From Topomyia yanbarensis (Eukaryota; Arthropoda; Insecta; Diptera; Culicidae): a DNA stretch of 64,000 bases. The first letter of the stretch is position 1; each line of letters starts with the position of its first letter. The DNA is taken from positions 30,435,543 to 30,499,542 of the forward strand of contig NC_080671.1 of the NCBI RefSeq assembly GCF_030247195.1. The letters run 5' to 3'. The position numbers and the translations under genes were made by a program. Below, piece by piece: positions 1 to 12,428 of this stretch. Under the pieces are notes generated by a model. The model saw only the letters and a program-made list of their open reading frames with translations. It ran no database searches and was not told the DNA's origin.

Positions 1-2560
1 TTTTTAAGCTAGATTATGTTCAAGACCCAAAAACTTTCTTATGTTTATTTTGGTACGCACAACAAGGTGAATAAACGGAAATGCTTCGTGGTGCAAGGTT
101 ATTTCTGATAAAAAATTTATAAGTTTTTACGTATAAGCTAAAAATAGATAACTGGAAAGATAGGACTAATAGAAGAAATAGGGCAGTGACTAGACGTTGA
201 CGCTCGGTGAGTCCCACTAATAGGTATTGAGACCAGAGTCGGAAAATGTTTTTTTCATTTGCCAAAATCAGGCGAAACTGACAAAAGAACGAAGCTTCTT
301 TTCATACCACTAGCAGTTTGAGAATTCGAAGATTTGACAACGGGCTAGAACAAAGCAAGCATGTAGCAGAGCGTTTTCATTATTCTCTCCGCACGCTCGT
401 TCTCGCTTTGAGATTCAGAATGATGTTGGTAACTTCGATATTGAACTTACTGCTCGAGAAACGAAAATACACTAGCAATGATATTTATTTGTCGATGCTC
501 GATTCTGTAGATTTGCGAGCTAATGATGGTATTGTAAGACGGAAGACTGATCGGTGTGCATATTTCTCATTTTAACTATGTTCTAGTTGCACATTGCATT
601 AATTTCATTTAATTAATGAGAATCGCAAATTACTGAGCATGCATCAAAACGAAATTGCAACTTCGGATTGTCATAGAAAAACGAAAGTCGCTGCTGCTGC
701 TACTCGTTTTCGTAGAATCGAGAAAGGAGGGGACATCGCCTTTATTGTTTTATTTTTTCATGCATTTAGCGACGAAAGAGGCAAGGAAAGGACGAAGATG
801 AATTCTATGAATTTCGTCGTTCATTGAATAGGTATGAGAATTTTAGGCTCTGATTGAGACCGTAGCGGTGTTTACGAAACTATTGGAAATTTGTAATAAG
901 ATCATGATAGTTTCTCGATGGTGGAGTGGTGAACGCAACCAACTCGAACTTTGAAGAAAAGAAACTTCGTTGTGGATCGACACCTCCTGCAATTGCATAG
1001 AAAATCAATAGACGATAACGATGAAAGACACAAGTCATCCTTCAATGTACGACTCCTGGTAAGTTCACAGTGCTTATGTTAAACAAACATTGCGAGCTTA
1101 CCGAGCCGGTCATGACTTAATGTAGATAGAGGAAGGACATAGAAGCGATGCTAGTCCGACACAAGTTGTGATTTGATTCTGTATATATTACTGCGTATTC
1201 AACAAATGGAGAAGATATAGCGGTTCAAACAAATTGTACTGGCATTTGCGTACGTTTCAAGATGTTTAAAGACTCTGAGTATTAGGCCCTAGGAGTTATA
1301 TTATTCACCATAAATAATCTTTATGTTTAAATAGAAATCCAGATGATTCATCCAAAAAATGTAAAGAAGACTACCGCTTTGGTCACCGGAGGGTATTGGA
1401 TCAATTTTTAGCTTCAGCCATCAAATGCAACGCGGTCTCTAGAGCGGTGTTGTCAGCAAATTTGCAAACTGATATTTCAGAAAAATAACATCTGTTTACA
1501 GATTTTCAGCGAAATATTTTCCGAGTCTCAGCTATCAAATGTCACTTTCACTAAGATTTCAGCAAAAAAAATGTTGGCTGAGATATCAGCTGCTGAGACT
1601 TCAGCGAAAGTGCACAAAAGGTGAGGTTCTGGATAAAAAATTAAGTGTGTAACAATTATATCAATATTCTATTGAATTCAACCTTCTCGTTGTGTACTTC
1701 CCTTATGGTGTGTGTCGAACAGATTTTTTAAATAGTTCATTAAATTGTACTGAAAATGCCTTATTGATTCTGACGGGTTGAGGTAAATCCTTCGACTTCT
1801 CAACTGAGGTATTGTGTTCTTTGTGCACAAAATTTTTTAATCATACTTTTGCTTAAGGTGAAATATAGCGCTGCCATTGTTCGATATCGTTGTTTTTCAG
1901 AAGTGCGAGATTGCATTCATGACTAGTCGTTTGTTCGTGAACTCAAATAGTTTTTCCTTTTGAATCAAGTTTGTCTGCCATGATACAGGTGAGACGAAAT
2001 CGAAATACAAATTCCCTAACTTACTAAAACTAGGCATTCTTCACGAACAAAATGGTTTGTTGATGTTAGAAAGGAACTGATGAAAATATTTTTCAACAAA
2101 TACTGTACTGCTATTAACACTATTAATTCCTATAAATTGTCCTGAATTCTAAGAAAATTTTAAATAATGACGACAAACTTTTGGAAACGAATATTTGTTA
2201 GAATTGGCGTATGTTTGTGAGGGTTAAGATAAATATTTTTTTTGTTTGGAAGAGAAATTTATTTGTTTAGTTTTGAATATATGGGTTCTATGTCACTGTT
2301 AGGTGGATTCATCCTCGCAAATATTTCGAGAGATGAATAAAATAATAATTCTGTTCGAAAACATAAATTTCTTTTATGTTTCGATTTAACATAAAATTCG
2401 ATTTTACCTACATGTTTTGAACGGAAAATGTATGTTAAATCGAGGTATACCTGTAACATGAAATGTAATTCACAGAGAGCTGTCAAACTTTTACAGTAAA
2501 GCCCTACTGTGATGGACTTTCGAGTGGCATGATTTTGTGCTAAATATTTTCAGAGGTTTT
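1..2560. other. Unassigned intergenic DNA
   Basis: A+T-rich sequence with only short open frames and no recognisable domain on either strand. A small imperfect inverted repeat lies at about 1542-1565 and 1589-1612 (arms resembling CACTTTCGCTGAAGTCTCAGC and its complement), which may be a decayed MITE. I see no promoter, RNA gene or splice-consistent coding exon that I would defend. Confidence 0.5.
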
Positions 2561-2564
2561 AGAG

Positions 2565-2618
2565 AATGGCAAGAGGTGCATTTTACCCCAGGGGTGCGTT
2601 TTACCCCATCTTCCCCTA
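2565..2618. repeat. Orphan terminus of a TA-type MITE
   Basis: The repeated ttttacccca motif ending in cttcccctac has the style of the terminal repeats of TA-flanked elements elsewhere in this window (for example 12429-13744). I could not find a matching inverted partner upstream, so this is probably a solo end of a truncated element. Confidence 0.3.
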
Positions 2619-3083
2619 CTAACAAACTCAAACGATGGCTAAACGCGTCTTTGATGATTATGCTAACAATTGTAAGATTAAAATTAATGCTGCCGAAGCA
2701 AAAACGATCTCAAAAATAAAATCGATACTATTGCAAGGTACCTAGTCATGGAATCAGAATAGTCATTTTCTTTCGATTGCATGTTCTGTGCAGTGTTGTC
2801 ACAATTAAATCTGCACCGGAAGTTGAAATTTTTTTTCTATCTGTACCCTTCTATAGAAAAATCTGTACCGGATTCTGTTCCAAAGCAATAACAAAGTTGT
2901 TTGAAAATAATCATTTTTCTTAAACATAGGTATTTTTCATTCGGGGAAATCAAACTAGACATTCTGACTCGGTTATTTTATTTGAGCTGGAATTCTGCAA
3001 GAAACCAGTTAGAATTCCGGATGAGTTTGACTGGGTAATGTCAATATCAGCTCCAGCTCAAATTCTCGCTGCCACTATGTATA

Positions 3084-5401
3084 GGGTAAACAGGTCTAAT
3101 ACGCCCCCCTTAGACAAGAATAGCTATATTTCACCATTTGACGCTATGATCTTCTCACTAACTACGCTAATTTATTGTTATATTAGTTAGAAATCCTGAT
3201 ACAAGTACTATTAAACATTTTTCAAAGCTGCCTAAATTCTAGTTTTTTCTTTCACCCAGGGCAAAATGCCCTCGGTGAAAGTGTAATATGCCCCACAACA
3301 AGATGACGGTATGCCCCACAGCAATCGTTGAGTATGTCCCACAACAATGGTGATGAGCAATTGTGAATACATGAATAATTCTACACACACACATAGTTTT
3401 AAGCCAAGCTATAAACTAAGATAGTAACTATAATATTCTAGTAAGCTACTTGAAATAGTTTTATCGAATCCGACTGTTTCTAATTGGTTATAATGCTATT
3501 GGAAAAAGTGGAAGCTTACATAAAAGTAGCTCTTTTGGAACTTTTGTGTGTATTGTTGTTTTGCAACATATAAAAAATATCAAACTAACTTAGTACGTTG
3601 ATTTCATGAAACGATACTGTTATCAGTCATTTTTACTTACAGTGACACAATCTCATTTTCGTACACCGCTATGCGGAATGCTTATATGAATTTACAAGTA
3701 AAAATTAAGTCTACGAGACATTTTATATATGTAGAAATAGCTTACTTGACAGCAAAGGGAAGATACAATAATTATCTTTGTACTACAAATGCTCATTTTT
3801 TCAAAAAAAATCATAATTCTAAAGATAGTCAAATATACACGCAATCTCATATTCGTACAGTGCACACATTTTTTTCAAAAATCAATTGAAATTTCTATAA
3901 TAAATATTCAATGTGCTAGCTTTTGTTTGTAATTACAGTTTTCAATCGTATTGGAATGCTAACCACTAGTTTTTGTGTGTATTCAACTTATATTATATCC
4001 CAATCTTCTAAATAGCAGTTACTAAGATCATTTTCATTATAATCCGGATAGTTTCGCACTTTTTATCCAAATACTCCCATTTATTTTTCTAATCAGTTAA
4101 TAAACGGGGTTCGCAGTAGAGAATTCATAACATTTAAACAATTATATATTTACTCTAAACGTAATTTGCACGCCTTAAGGTTCTTCTCCTGATCGAATTT
4201 ATAATATCCACCATTTCTTAGTAAAAGTACCATTTTATTTGAGCTTTGTTTTAAAATTTATTTTCAGATATTCATATTAAAATACACAATCTGATCCATC
4301 ATTCTATCAATGAAGACCATATTTCTAGCACTTTCAGTGGACATATAATACCCCATTCAAAAAAGTCCACTGTCTCTGCGCTTGGCTGCTGTAATAAGGC
4401 TTTTACGTCCAGGTCTGAGTTCGATTTTCTCCACTCGAAACAACAGCCATTTGAGTCAAAGATGTTGAATTTGGACTCGTAGACAAAGTTTACAATCTTT
4501 CCAATATTCCGATAAAATGTTTCAATGTTTAGTAAATAAAAAATAAATTCTTTGTTCTTCTCATTGATGAACAGCTTCTTACTCAGAACACAGGTATTGT
4601 ATTGGTCCGTTCTCCATACATTACGAGCCGTACCAGAGCAGACTTATACTTAAATGCTATGATTCAATTTATTTACCATGTATATAACATTAATTATTCG
4701 ATTTTTCCAAATTTTTCTAATTAAAACTCGTTTATCCCTCATCGTAAATTGTTTACAGTTCAAGTTTTTCGCAATATCTGCTCTACATTTCGCCACATCA
4801 AAGCTTTCAACGACATTTTAAATAGCTGGACGCAACCTTCGAACAATTTCAAAGATTTCATGAAGTGATTTAGCTTCATTTTGGTGAGTAATAATTAGTT
4901 TTCGTCCCATAATGGCAGCTAGTTTACTTTTTTTAACCATTACGTTAATTTGAGCCAATTTCTAGAACTAGTGTAGAGGAAACTGTGCCAATGAACACTT
5001 TTCTGTAGTCATAAAATTTATTTTTTATAAGTAAAACAAAAAATAAAGAAATAACAGGTCTTAAAATTGACAAATTTATCGACTTTTCAAAGTGTACGAA
5101 TATGAAATTGTGAAATTTTCACACCAAGTAATGATTTTTTATGTGTAATGTACGGAATCTTGCACACTTTAGATTACAAATGAAAAGAAAATGACAAATG
5201 ATGATTCTACTACCACATTTACAAAACAATACCCAAGACAATACACATATTAAATAGCGCAAACATTTATGAAACAATATTAAACATATTCACTAGAGGT
5301 GTACGAATATGGGATTGTATCACTGTATTAGATAATTCAGAAATCCTGGGAATCGAAGAGGGGCGTTTAGCCTCGGTGGGGCGTATTATACCCTTTTACC
5401 C
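3084..5401. mobile_element. TA-flanked DNA transposon (Tc1/mariner-type, non-autonomous)
   Basis: The left end GGGTAAACAGGTCTAATACG is matched in inverted orientation by the right end, which reads cgtattatacccttttaccc. TA dinucleotides flank both ends (3082-3083 and 5402-5403), as in the Tc1/mariner/pogo superfamily. Subterminal motifs such as GTGTACGAATATG recur inverted near both ends (about 3650/3850 and 5090/5300). The longest internal frame is about 72 aa with no DDE/D signature, so the 2.3-kb element must depend on a transposase made elsewhere. Confidence 0.6.
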
Positions 5402-5555
5402 TACAACCAAAGGTGGCCAACAGAGTGGTGGCGAGAAGCTGAGATAGGGCTGGTAATATCAATAGGATGCGAGAAACTTGAGGGAATTCAAATGGAGCAG
5501 ATCAGAGTAATCGTATGCATTCCGAGAAGATTCGTTTGGCTGTCACTTAGACATC

Positions 5556-5566
5556 ATCCCTTTGAT
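5556..5566. repeat. SINE target-site duplication, left copy
   Basis: ATCCCTTTGAT, repeated exactly at 5731-5741 on the far side of the SINE. Confidence 0.85.
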
Positions 5567-5730
5567 GGGGGTAGGCGTAGCGTAGTTGGTAAATCGATTG
5601 CCTTGTACGCAGCGCACCTGGGTTCGAGCCCCGACCCCACACATAGGGTTAGAAATTTTCATAAGAGATTTCTAACCTGAAGAGGCGAATGACCTTAAGG
5701 TTAAAACCTCTATAATCGAAATAAAAAAAA
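5567..5730 (+). mobile_element. tRNA-derived SINE
   Basis: A 164-bp unit. Its 5' part resembles a tRNA with an internal Pol III promoter: an A-box-like GCGTAGCGTAGTTGGTAAAT near 5576 and a B-box GGGTTCGAGCCCC near 5620. A tRNA-unrelated body follows and ends in an A-rich tail. It is bounded by an exact 11-bp target duplication, ATCCCTTTGAT, at 5556-5566 and 5731-5741, which proves a retrotransposition event. The intact boxes and perfect duplication argue that it is younger than the DNA elements around it. It would rely on a LINE for mobility. The tRNA part cannot fold as a complete normal tRNA, so this is not a tRNA gene. Confidence 0.85.
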
Positions 5731-5859
5731 ATCCCTTTGATTTGCTGGAAGCAGATTTCTCGCATATTGCATTCTATAATGTCAACTTCAGTTAAAGCTC
5801 AATCAGTACCAGCTCCACTTGAAATTCTTGCCATCACTGCTACCCAACTCAACGTTTAC

Positions 5860-6490
5860 CTGCTGTTTTCCCAGTCACCGTGGCAAGCAGAAAATTAGCA
5901 AAAGTTGAGCAAAGCGAAATTGATGCTGGCAGAGTTTCTGCGAGAATTTTGCGCGATTTGTGCGAGAATTCTGGCAACGAATTCACTCAAATGCAACAAC
6001 CGTTTTTGACAGAAGCGGTTCAACCAACCGATGCTGCTCACTTTTATTCAGAATCCAGCCAGCAATATACAGCCAAGATCTCTGTACGCTTCCTGCCACA
6101 CCTTTGTCAGATGCTTTGCTCGATTCGTGCTAAATTCTACCAGGTAGAAATTGCCAGGATCTTTGTACAGTTTATGCCCGAGTTATGCCAGTGTTTTGCT
6201 CGGTTCCTGTCAAAATTTGCCAGAAAACGCGAGCGAAACCGAGTTCGCCCTAGTTCAACTAACCCGACAATCGAAGACTGACAGAAATCTAGCAGAGCGA
6301 TCTCTGTCAGAAAATTTGGAGACTGGGTTACTGGGATGCATCGCAAGGTTAAATTATTTTAACTTGCTGTCATGTAAAGAAATCTGTACCAACCTGTACT
6401 TTTTTACAAAAATCTGTAATCTGTACCGTTCAGAATCTGTACAAAAAATGCTTCAAAAATCTGTACCTGTCTAGATAAATCTGTACTTGT
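5860..6490. other. Degenerate internal repeat region, no gene
   Basis: Contains short imperfect repeats (variants of ctgccaga/tctgtcag and tttgctcg). A 133-aa plus-strand frame (5880-6281) overlaps long frames in two other phases and has no recognisable domain. I read it as chance openness in a repeat, inside the CAGTG-ended composite. Confidence 0.4.
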
Positions 6491-8252
6491 GGCATCACTG
6501 TCTGTAGGGTTCGTCGCGGTTGCGGTAATTACCGCAACCGTGCGGTATTTGCCGCACCCGCACCGCAAAAACTGCGGTGCGGTGAGACACCTTTTCCCGC
6601 TGTTGCGGTGCGGGAAATAAGCTTTTACCGCGCGGTATTACCGCAACCGCATTTAAAAAAATAATTGATAAAGTCTGCAGTCTGCATTAAAAAGTGAATT
6701 AAAACTATGACTTTCACCATTTGAGAAGGACGCAACTAGATTTATTTACTTAACGTATGCTTAGCAATGTGATTATTAGTAAAATCGCTCTGTCAGAACG
6801 TTCGAGTTTTATTTATTACACTGCAATAGAGAAATATAACAAACATTAAATTGCTCCAATTTCCGTAGACTTGACAATGATTTGAAAATTAATCCGAACA
6901 TAATCTCAATTCGACCTATCGCTAGCTGATTTTTTACATTTTGAAAGAAGTCTTCAATATAATTTTGCACCATTATTGTTACGAAATATTTTGAATACTA
7001 TTTTATACTTAAAATTAAAAATTTACAAACGAACCATTTCAAATACGCAAAACGCACAATCCAATCATTGAAAAACAAATGAATTGTACTGTCAAATCCT
7101 ATTTAAAAATTCATTATTTATTCCGATTCCTCTTTGTAATCGTGGAATTATGAATCGTTGTCGATGACATTTTCTCAACTGTGAATTTTGATTAATTTGG
7201 AGGATTTGAAAACAAACTAATAATACTGAGACTTAAAAACATCTCAAAGAATGGAATTATAATCATCAAACCAAACGAATTTGGAGGAATTGGCAGTAAA
7301 GGAGACAAATGTATTAAAAGCGTTCAAAATAGGGAGGGGTCCAAATTAGGTCGATTACCTTATTACTCGTTCTGCAACATCGCATTTCTATCTCTTTTGA
7401 TTTCTGTGTAAATTTGCAATGAATTTTTCTGCAGTCCGTTTTATAAGACTCCTTCTTAAAAAGTATTTTACATAATTTTTCCCAAGTCCATTCCCAAGTA
7501 ACATTTGAAGTTTTTTGGCACGCTACAAGTGCAATCTTAGTTTTATGGGTGGCCATAAAACTACCATAAAACCTCAATGGTTACTAGGGTTGTTCGTTCA
7601 ACTGGGAATATTTTCTACGAAATTAACAACTAATATTTTTCAGTTAGAGGTACTTTGTAACTTTTTGTAAGTAAAGCTTTCGAAGTTAGTGTAGGGTATT
7701 GCGATTTTTTTGTGTTTCTCATAGCCTCCCTTCATATTCTGATAAGTATCGAAGTTAGCTCCGATGCCAAATTTTGCATATATTTGAACAATTTTTTCAA
7801 TGGAAGTTTTTGTCATTGGCATTATAGAAAAATATTAGAAAAAATGCATAAAATGCTAGAACTTCGAACTAGCTATTAGAAAATTACAGCTCATACATTT
7901 TTTAAGAAAGTTTCATCTTAGTATTTGAATAAGAATACGTCCGTTTCTTGAAAAAAACGGGTTTTTGGGTATTTTATTTCTAAAATCCACTATGTGTAAT
8001 AACATTTCTGCAGTATGCTGTAAATCATACATCATTCGCAGTTTTTCAAATATTCAACAACTCTGTACCGGTTGAGATGGGATGGATTCCTGATTAGATA
8101 TTATGTGTAGAACGATTTTTCGCCAAATATGACGTCGTTCTTATTAATGAAATTCAACATGTTTTATATCACTGTACTGGGATAATATATAGGAGTACTA
8201 ATGTTTTTCCTTTATTTTTTTTGGTGAATTTCCTTTAAAAATTAAAGGTGAT

Positions 8253-8476
8253 CAGTGGCGGATCCTGGGGGTCCGGACCCCTCTCGAAATTTTTTAACTT
8301 GTTGAGAAATTTTAAAATAATTTTTATTTTAGTTCGTTCTAAACTCAAAATCATTCCAAACAATATTAGATCACCAAAAATTAAATGAGTTTATTACATA
8401 TTACTTATTGTACAATGAACATTTCAAAAGCGAAATTTCGGACCCCCTCCGAAATTTTTGTCTGGATCCGCCCCTG
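8253..8476. mobile_element. hAT-type MITE (224 bp)
   Basis: Termini CAGTGGCGGATCCTGG and ...CTGGATCCGCCCCTG are inverted repeats, and the unit is flanked by an exact 8-bp duplication AAGGTGAT (8245-8252 and 8477-8484). It has no coding capacity. It sits inside the larger hAT-like element at 6505-9287 and so inserted later. Confidence 0.85.
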
Positions 8477-9042
8477 AAGGTGATGCTACGTAAATGCGAA
8501 AAACGTTAATTTCATTTTCATGTGTCAAAGTCATTGTAAATATGAAAATTGAAAGAAAAAATATACAACTTTATTATTCCATTTTTTCAATTAGCTGAAG
8601 GATAAATAAATGAAAAGTTTTCCTATTAATTGCTCTGGAAGAACGTTTTTGTATGTATAATGATGACATACAGCTACATGCCTTGCTAATATTTAGAGGA
8701 ATGATAATGTTTTACCTTGTTTCGAAAGTATTTGTCTTGAGACGTACGGCTTTTATTAATAAAACTTGCAAAGTTGAATTTTTTCGTAAATGTTACATTC
8801 AGAGTTCGTGAAAGTTAATTTTCGTGTGAATAAGAATAACATTTTATTATATATGGTTATACAAAATAAATTAATAATTTTTCGACACAATTTTTAAAAA
8901 TACCGCATTTGCCGCATTACCGCGCGGTGCGATGCGGTAAATGCTTTGCGGTTGCGGTAAGCGGTGCGGTTTTATTATTTTTTTGCGGTTGCGGTGCGGA
9001 CTATCCATTTACCGCCCACATCCGCACCGCGACGAACCCTAA

Positions 9043-9287
9043 GGGTGCTTAAAGAGTGGCGGCGAGAAGCTGAGCTGGGGCTGGAACTGACATTAGAGTG
9101 CGAGATGCGAGAAACCTGCTTACTGCAAACCAAAGGAAGGATGTCAGAGTGAAACCGAAGCGGATCGGCGCCGACTGCCTGCTTACTCTGACATGCTCCA
9201 TTTGATATGCTGCGAGCAGGTTTCTCGCATCATACCGTCAGTGCAAGCGCCTGCTCAGCTTCTCGCGGCCACTCTGTAAGCACCCTA
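9043..9287. repeat. Long imperfect palindrome at the right end of the hAT-like element
   Basis: Starts GGGTGCTTAAAGAGTGGCGG and ends with its near reverse complement (ccgcggccactctgtaagcaccc in spirit, with mismatches). The arms continue inward past a shared GAAGCTGAGC/GCTCAGCTTC block, so the 245-bp unit can fold almost end to end. Related arms occur at 2985-3080 and 5425-5850, which marks it as a repeat family. Confidence 0.6.
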
Positions 9288-9295
9288 ACTGTCTG

Positions 9296-12200
9296 TGACC
9301 AATGAAACTATACTATCGAATAGGTGTTGGTCGATTATTCGAGGAAATTGGACATCACCGATTGCATAATGTGCTAGCAAAAATCGAAAGCATGTACCAC
9401 AAACCCCGTTCAAATCCCTCTGCACGAAATTAGAGCTAACATTGTCATCATCATCATCCGATCCAAACGATCGCTTTTTTTTTTACATAAAGTATAGTCA
9501 TGACAATCACCTTCAATTCGAGCAAAGGAAGCCAAAGTCGACGCATGTTCACTGCTGAGGTGAATTATCTTTTTCAAGAAACGTTTTCGCCTCAACTGCG
9601 AGTTTGCGCTGTTTCGACATTTTCGCGATGAACGTGACATCTGGAAACAAGATTCACAAGCACAATGCTTTGACATATTTTCCGCCAGGGGCTCTTCTGT
9701 GCGCTGGCAATGTAAATAACCGTAGCACGTGCACTCTGTAAGATTTATGGATGAAAATTTAAAAACAATTGTTCTATAATAATCTGCCGACTAGAAGCAA
9801 TAAAAATCGGAAATAAAATCATATTTTTACATTTCGCTAATTAGTCATCTCGTGCAGTGAGTTATGGACTGATTGTTCGAGCCCAGTCAGCGTGTCGCTT
9901 TGGCTTGGGTATAGGTAAAACTGGGCCTCATTTGCGATTATAATCGCATGGCAATAAAACAAGAATTGGGCGTTTGTTGATTTATTCATACCAACAGGAA
10001 CACAGAACGATATTCCAGCTCGAAGGAGAAAGGAATAAGAAACGCGCATAATCTAAAATTTATTTTACTTGAGCAGACTGTTTTTTTTGTTTCGTATGTT
10101 GTAATACAGCAAATTGAATACAGTGCAGTTTGGAGTAGGTGGAATCAAACCCGCATCAAATGCGCAGTTTATGAAAGTTGGTTGGTGAGATGCGCTGCAA
10201 AGTATTAAACTATCTAAAGTAATGCCGGTTAAATGACTATTGAACGCATCGTTTAGCGAATTAAAGTATCTAATCAGGCCACACACTGCAGATTGTTTTC
10301 TATGGCAGTCGTAGCAAGATGTTTTGAAGGAATATTCAACGAGAACCTTAGATTAGCCATTCTCTAGCTTTCAGAATAATTTGAGCCACATTTTAGGATC
10401 CAATTAGCATTATATCGCATTGCTCTCACCTGTTCGCCAACTTCAAGGGGGCAATGAAACCAATAATGATAATAAGACAAACGTGCTCCTCAAATTAATC
10501 CACTGTGCCACACTCAAAAAATCTTTCACCGCCACAAGCAAGCACAACGAACCCCGCCGGACCGACATATGAATTGATTGTGCTTTATTCGGTCCGCCTC
10601 CGTTTGAAATCTTCTCACTTTCGTTTCAAGTCCAGCTGTCTGGGTTCCTGCTAGCTGCAGTGGGGGGTCCCGAATCCCGATGCTACAACATGGAGACCTT
10701 CGCGTTTCTCGAGTAGCTCTCCCGATTGATTGTTATGGAAGAACGGAAACGGATAGTTTTGTATTCGAAGACCACCTTCGAGTAGTCGCTGCTCATTCGC
10801 CAGCACGCTGAAATCGGTACCTTGCGGCTTCAGATGAGTATCGAGGAACACGTACGCGAGAAATCGACACTTTCGGTTCATTAGAGATGGTATCGGATTG
10901 ATTTGGAGACGTTCAAGATACTTTGGGCAAGGTAGCGATTCTGTTGGTACATTGGTAGCAGAGAATGAGGACATGAGAAGAATGTGCATTTTTGCACATC
11001 TCTAGATTATTTGCACGATTTTGATCGGAACACCGATCAAACCAAAACCGACCAGTTTGGTGAATCATACAAGCAGACACCTTTTTGAGCTTCGAATTCT
11101 TCCCGGGGGCTTACCTGTAGTTTAATAAATTCAACCACAATCGGAGATAAATTTATTGACCGAAGACGACTTTGGTGGTCACTCGCCACTATTGATTCAT
11201 TCCCTAATAAACTAAGATTCGTTTCACCAACAAACGAGCTAATGTAATTGCTGGTAATAGGGCAAAATGATTTACTTAGTCATTGCTGGATGAATTCGAT
11301 GCCACCGGTTCCTTCCGACTAGTCGATTGGCCATTCGTTTGTTGTCGCTTTCATCGGCAGACGTTTGCTTTTGTAGCCCAGTCTACTTAGTATAGTATGT
11401 CGGACGTAGCCTAGCATCGTTTTATTTTACTGCCACTGAGACTGAGATCCATTCAAGACGTGCTCGGAAGCTTTGAGTAGTTCGGCAGACCGGGACTGGT
11501 CGTGTTTTCTGTTCGAATAAATATGCAAATTTGCCAATTTAATTACCGTGCAGTTCTGATGCTGCCTGGAATATTTAGATCGAGTCCGAGCAAATGGAAT
11601 TATGATTGCGGGCAAGTTTCGAAGCTAGGAGAAAATCTCAATTAAGACTGTCTGTTTGAAGTTCAAGTATAAGTATTTGTTTTGATAAATTTCAACCGCA
11701 ATCGTATGTTTTCATAATAAATTGTCGATTGATTTTTAGGGGGAAGAAACTCAAAACGTTACTCATTTGGAGTAAGATGAGGAGCTAAATAGCAAGAAAT
11801 ACATATCTTCAAGGGATAACATATAACCATAACGATTCAATGAATATTTTGAGCAAATATCGAATCAAATGATTTCATGTTGAGTAAAAGATAATATAGA
11901 ATAAATAAATTATACTACAAAACTCAAAATAACTAGGTACAGTAAAATACGGAAACACTAATAACTTTTACAGAATTTTTACAAGTCACTTTCTTGAAAT
12001 GAAGTAGATGTACTCGTTTACATTTTTAAATTAAGTACTGTTACCCATAAAAAAGTAAAGTAAAGCTAGCGCTTAATCCGTTAACTAAGTTAGTGTCGAA
12101 TTCTGATGAGACGAAGTCCAAACGCAAATTCCATAACATTCTGATACGATTTCTTCCCATAGTGCAAACATTTTTGAAGCAGTTGACTGCTAAATGGCCC
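9296..12200. other. Unassigned intergenic DNA
   Basis: No transposon ends, LINE domains or RNA genes that I can recognise. The longest frame worth mentioning is the minus-strand one at 10651-10989, listed separately. Base composition is less extreme than in the surrounding repeats, so this may be single-copy host DNA. Confidence 0.4.
10651..10989 (-). CDS. Hypothetical 112-aa frame, possibly a host exon
   Basis: An ATG-initiated minus-strand frame of 112 codons with a mixed, non-repetitive amino-acid composition, including SLMNRKCRFLAYVF and EKREGLHVVASGFGTP. I do not recognise a family, see no signal peptide or membrane segment, and find no clear partner exon. It stands out because the surrounding sequence lacks recognisable transposon features and because the codons are less A+T-biased than neighbouring DNA. 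It could equally be chance. Confidence 0.15.
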   Translation of the reverse strand: MHILLMSSFSATNVPTESLPCPKYLERLQINPIPSLMNRKCRFLAYVFLDTHLKPQGTDFSVLANEQRLLEGGLRIQNYPFPFFHNNQSGELLEKREGLHVVASGFGTPHCS

Positions 12201-12428
12201 CTCCTTGCAGCGATCTTATCCTTCGATGGCTATGTCATCAGACTAGGTCACTGATTCGATCACTGTCCTACAGTGGAATAGCAGAAGTATCCTCCCGAAA
12301 ATCAATTATTTAAAAATTTTACTAAGCAGTTTAAAATGTGATGCTTTCGCATTATGTGAAACATGATATCAACATCCACGACTTCAATATAATTTGTCTG
12401 CATCGAGAAAAACCCCTATTGAGTAGTA

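Larger units (their letters stand above)
5425..5850. repeat. Degenerate hairpin repeat related to 9043-9287
   Basis: The arm at about 5425-5520 (gtggcgagaagctgag...) is the approximate reverse complement of the arm at about 5742-5850 (...ctcgcatattgcattc...cttgccatcac). The same arm sequence recurs at 2985-3080 and in the hairpin at 9043-9287. The loop was later filled by the SINE at 5567-5730. No coding content. Confidence 0.4.
2791..6500. mobile_element. Composite DNA element with CAGTG ends (hAT-style, tentative)
   Basis: The left end begins CAGTGTTGTCAC and the right end finishes GTGGCATCACTG, so the terminal 12 bases are inverted with two mismatches. Both subterminal zones carry several dispersed copies of ATCTGTACC in opposite orientation (2807-2880 and 6380-6488). 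The flanks share TCTGTG but not a clean 8-bp duplication, so the superfamily call is tentative. The interior has no transposase frame and is filled by later insertions (3084-5401 and the SINE at 5567). It is non-autonomous. Confidence 0.4.
6505..9287. mobile_element. hAT-like element with exact 8-bp TSD
   Basis: Begins TAGGGTTCGTCGCGGTTGCG and ends ...GCACCCTA, flanked by the identical octamer ACTGTCTG at 6497-6504 and 9288-9295, the duplication length typical of hAT elements. A second inverted copy of the left terminus (cgcaccgcgacgaaccctaa) lies internally at about 9022-9042, just before a separate palindrome (9043-9287). The right end is therefore compound. Both subterminal zones are dense in GCGGT/ACCGC motifs. 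No transposase frame remains. It is inserted beside the right end of the CAGTG composite. Confidence 0.65.

Noticed and set aside
1072..1080. Isolated 'tggtaagtt' as a host splice donor
   Set aside because: No open exon precedes it and no matching acceptor or coding exon follows.
5567..5640. tRNA gene
   Set aside because: A and B boxes are present, but the fold is incomplete and the unit has a SINE body, A-rich tail and target duplication.
5880..6281. 133-aa plus-strand ORF
   Set aside because: Overlapping long frames in other phases and internal short repeats point to a repeat, not a gene.
5860..6360. Inverted repeat bounded by ccagtcacc and ggttactgg as a MITE
   Set aside because: Pairing is only about 9 bp with mismatches and no target duplication.
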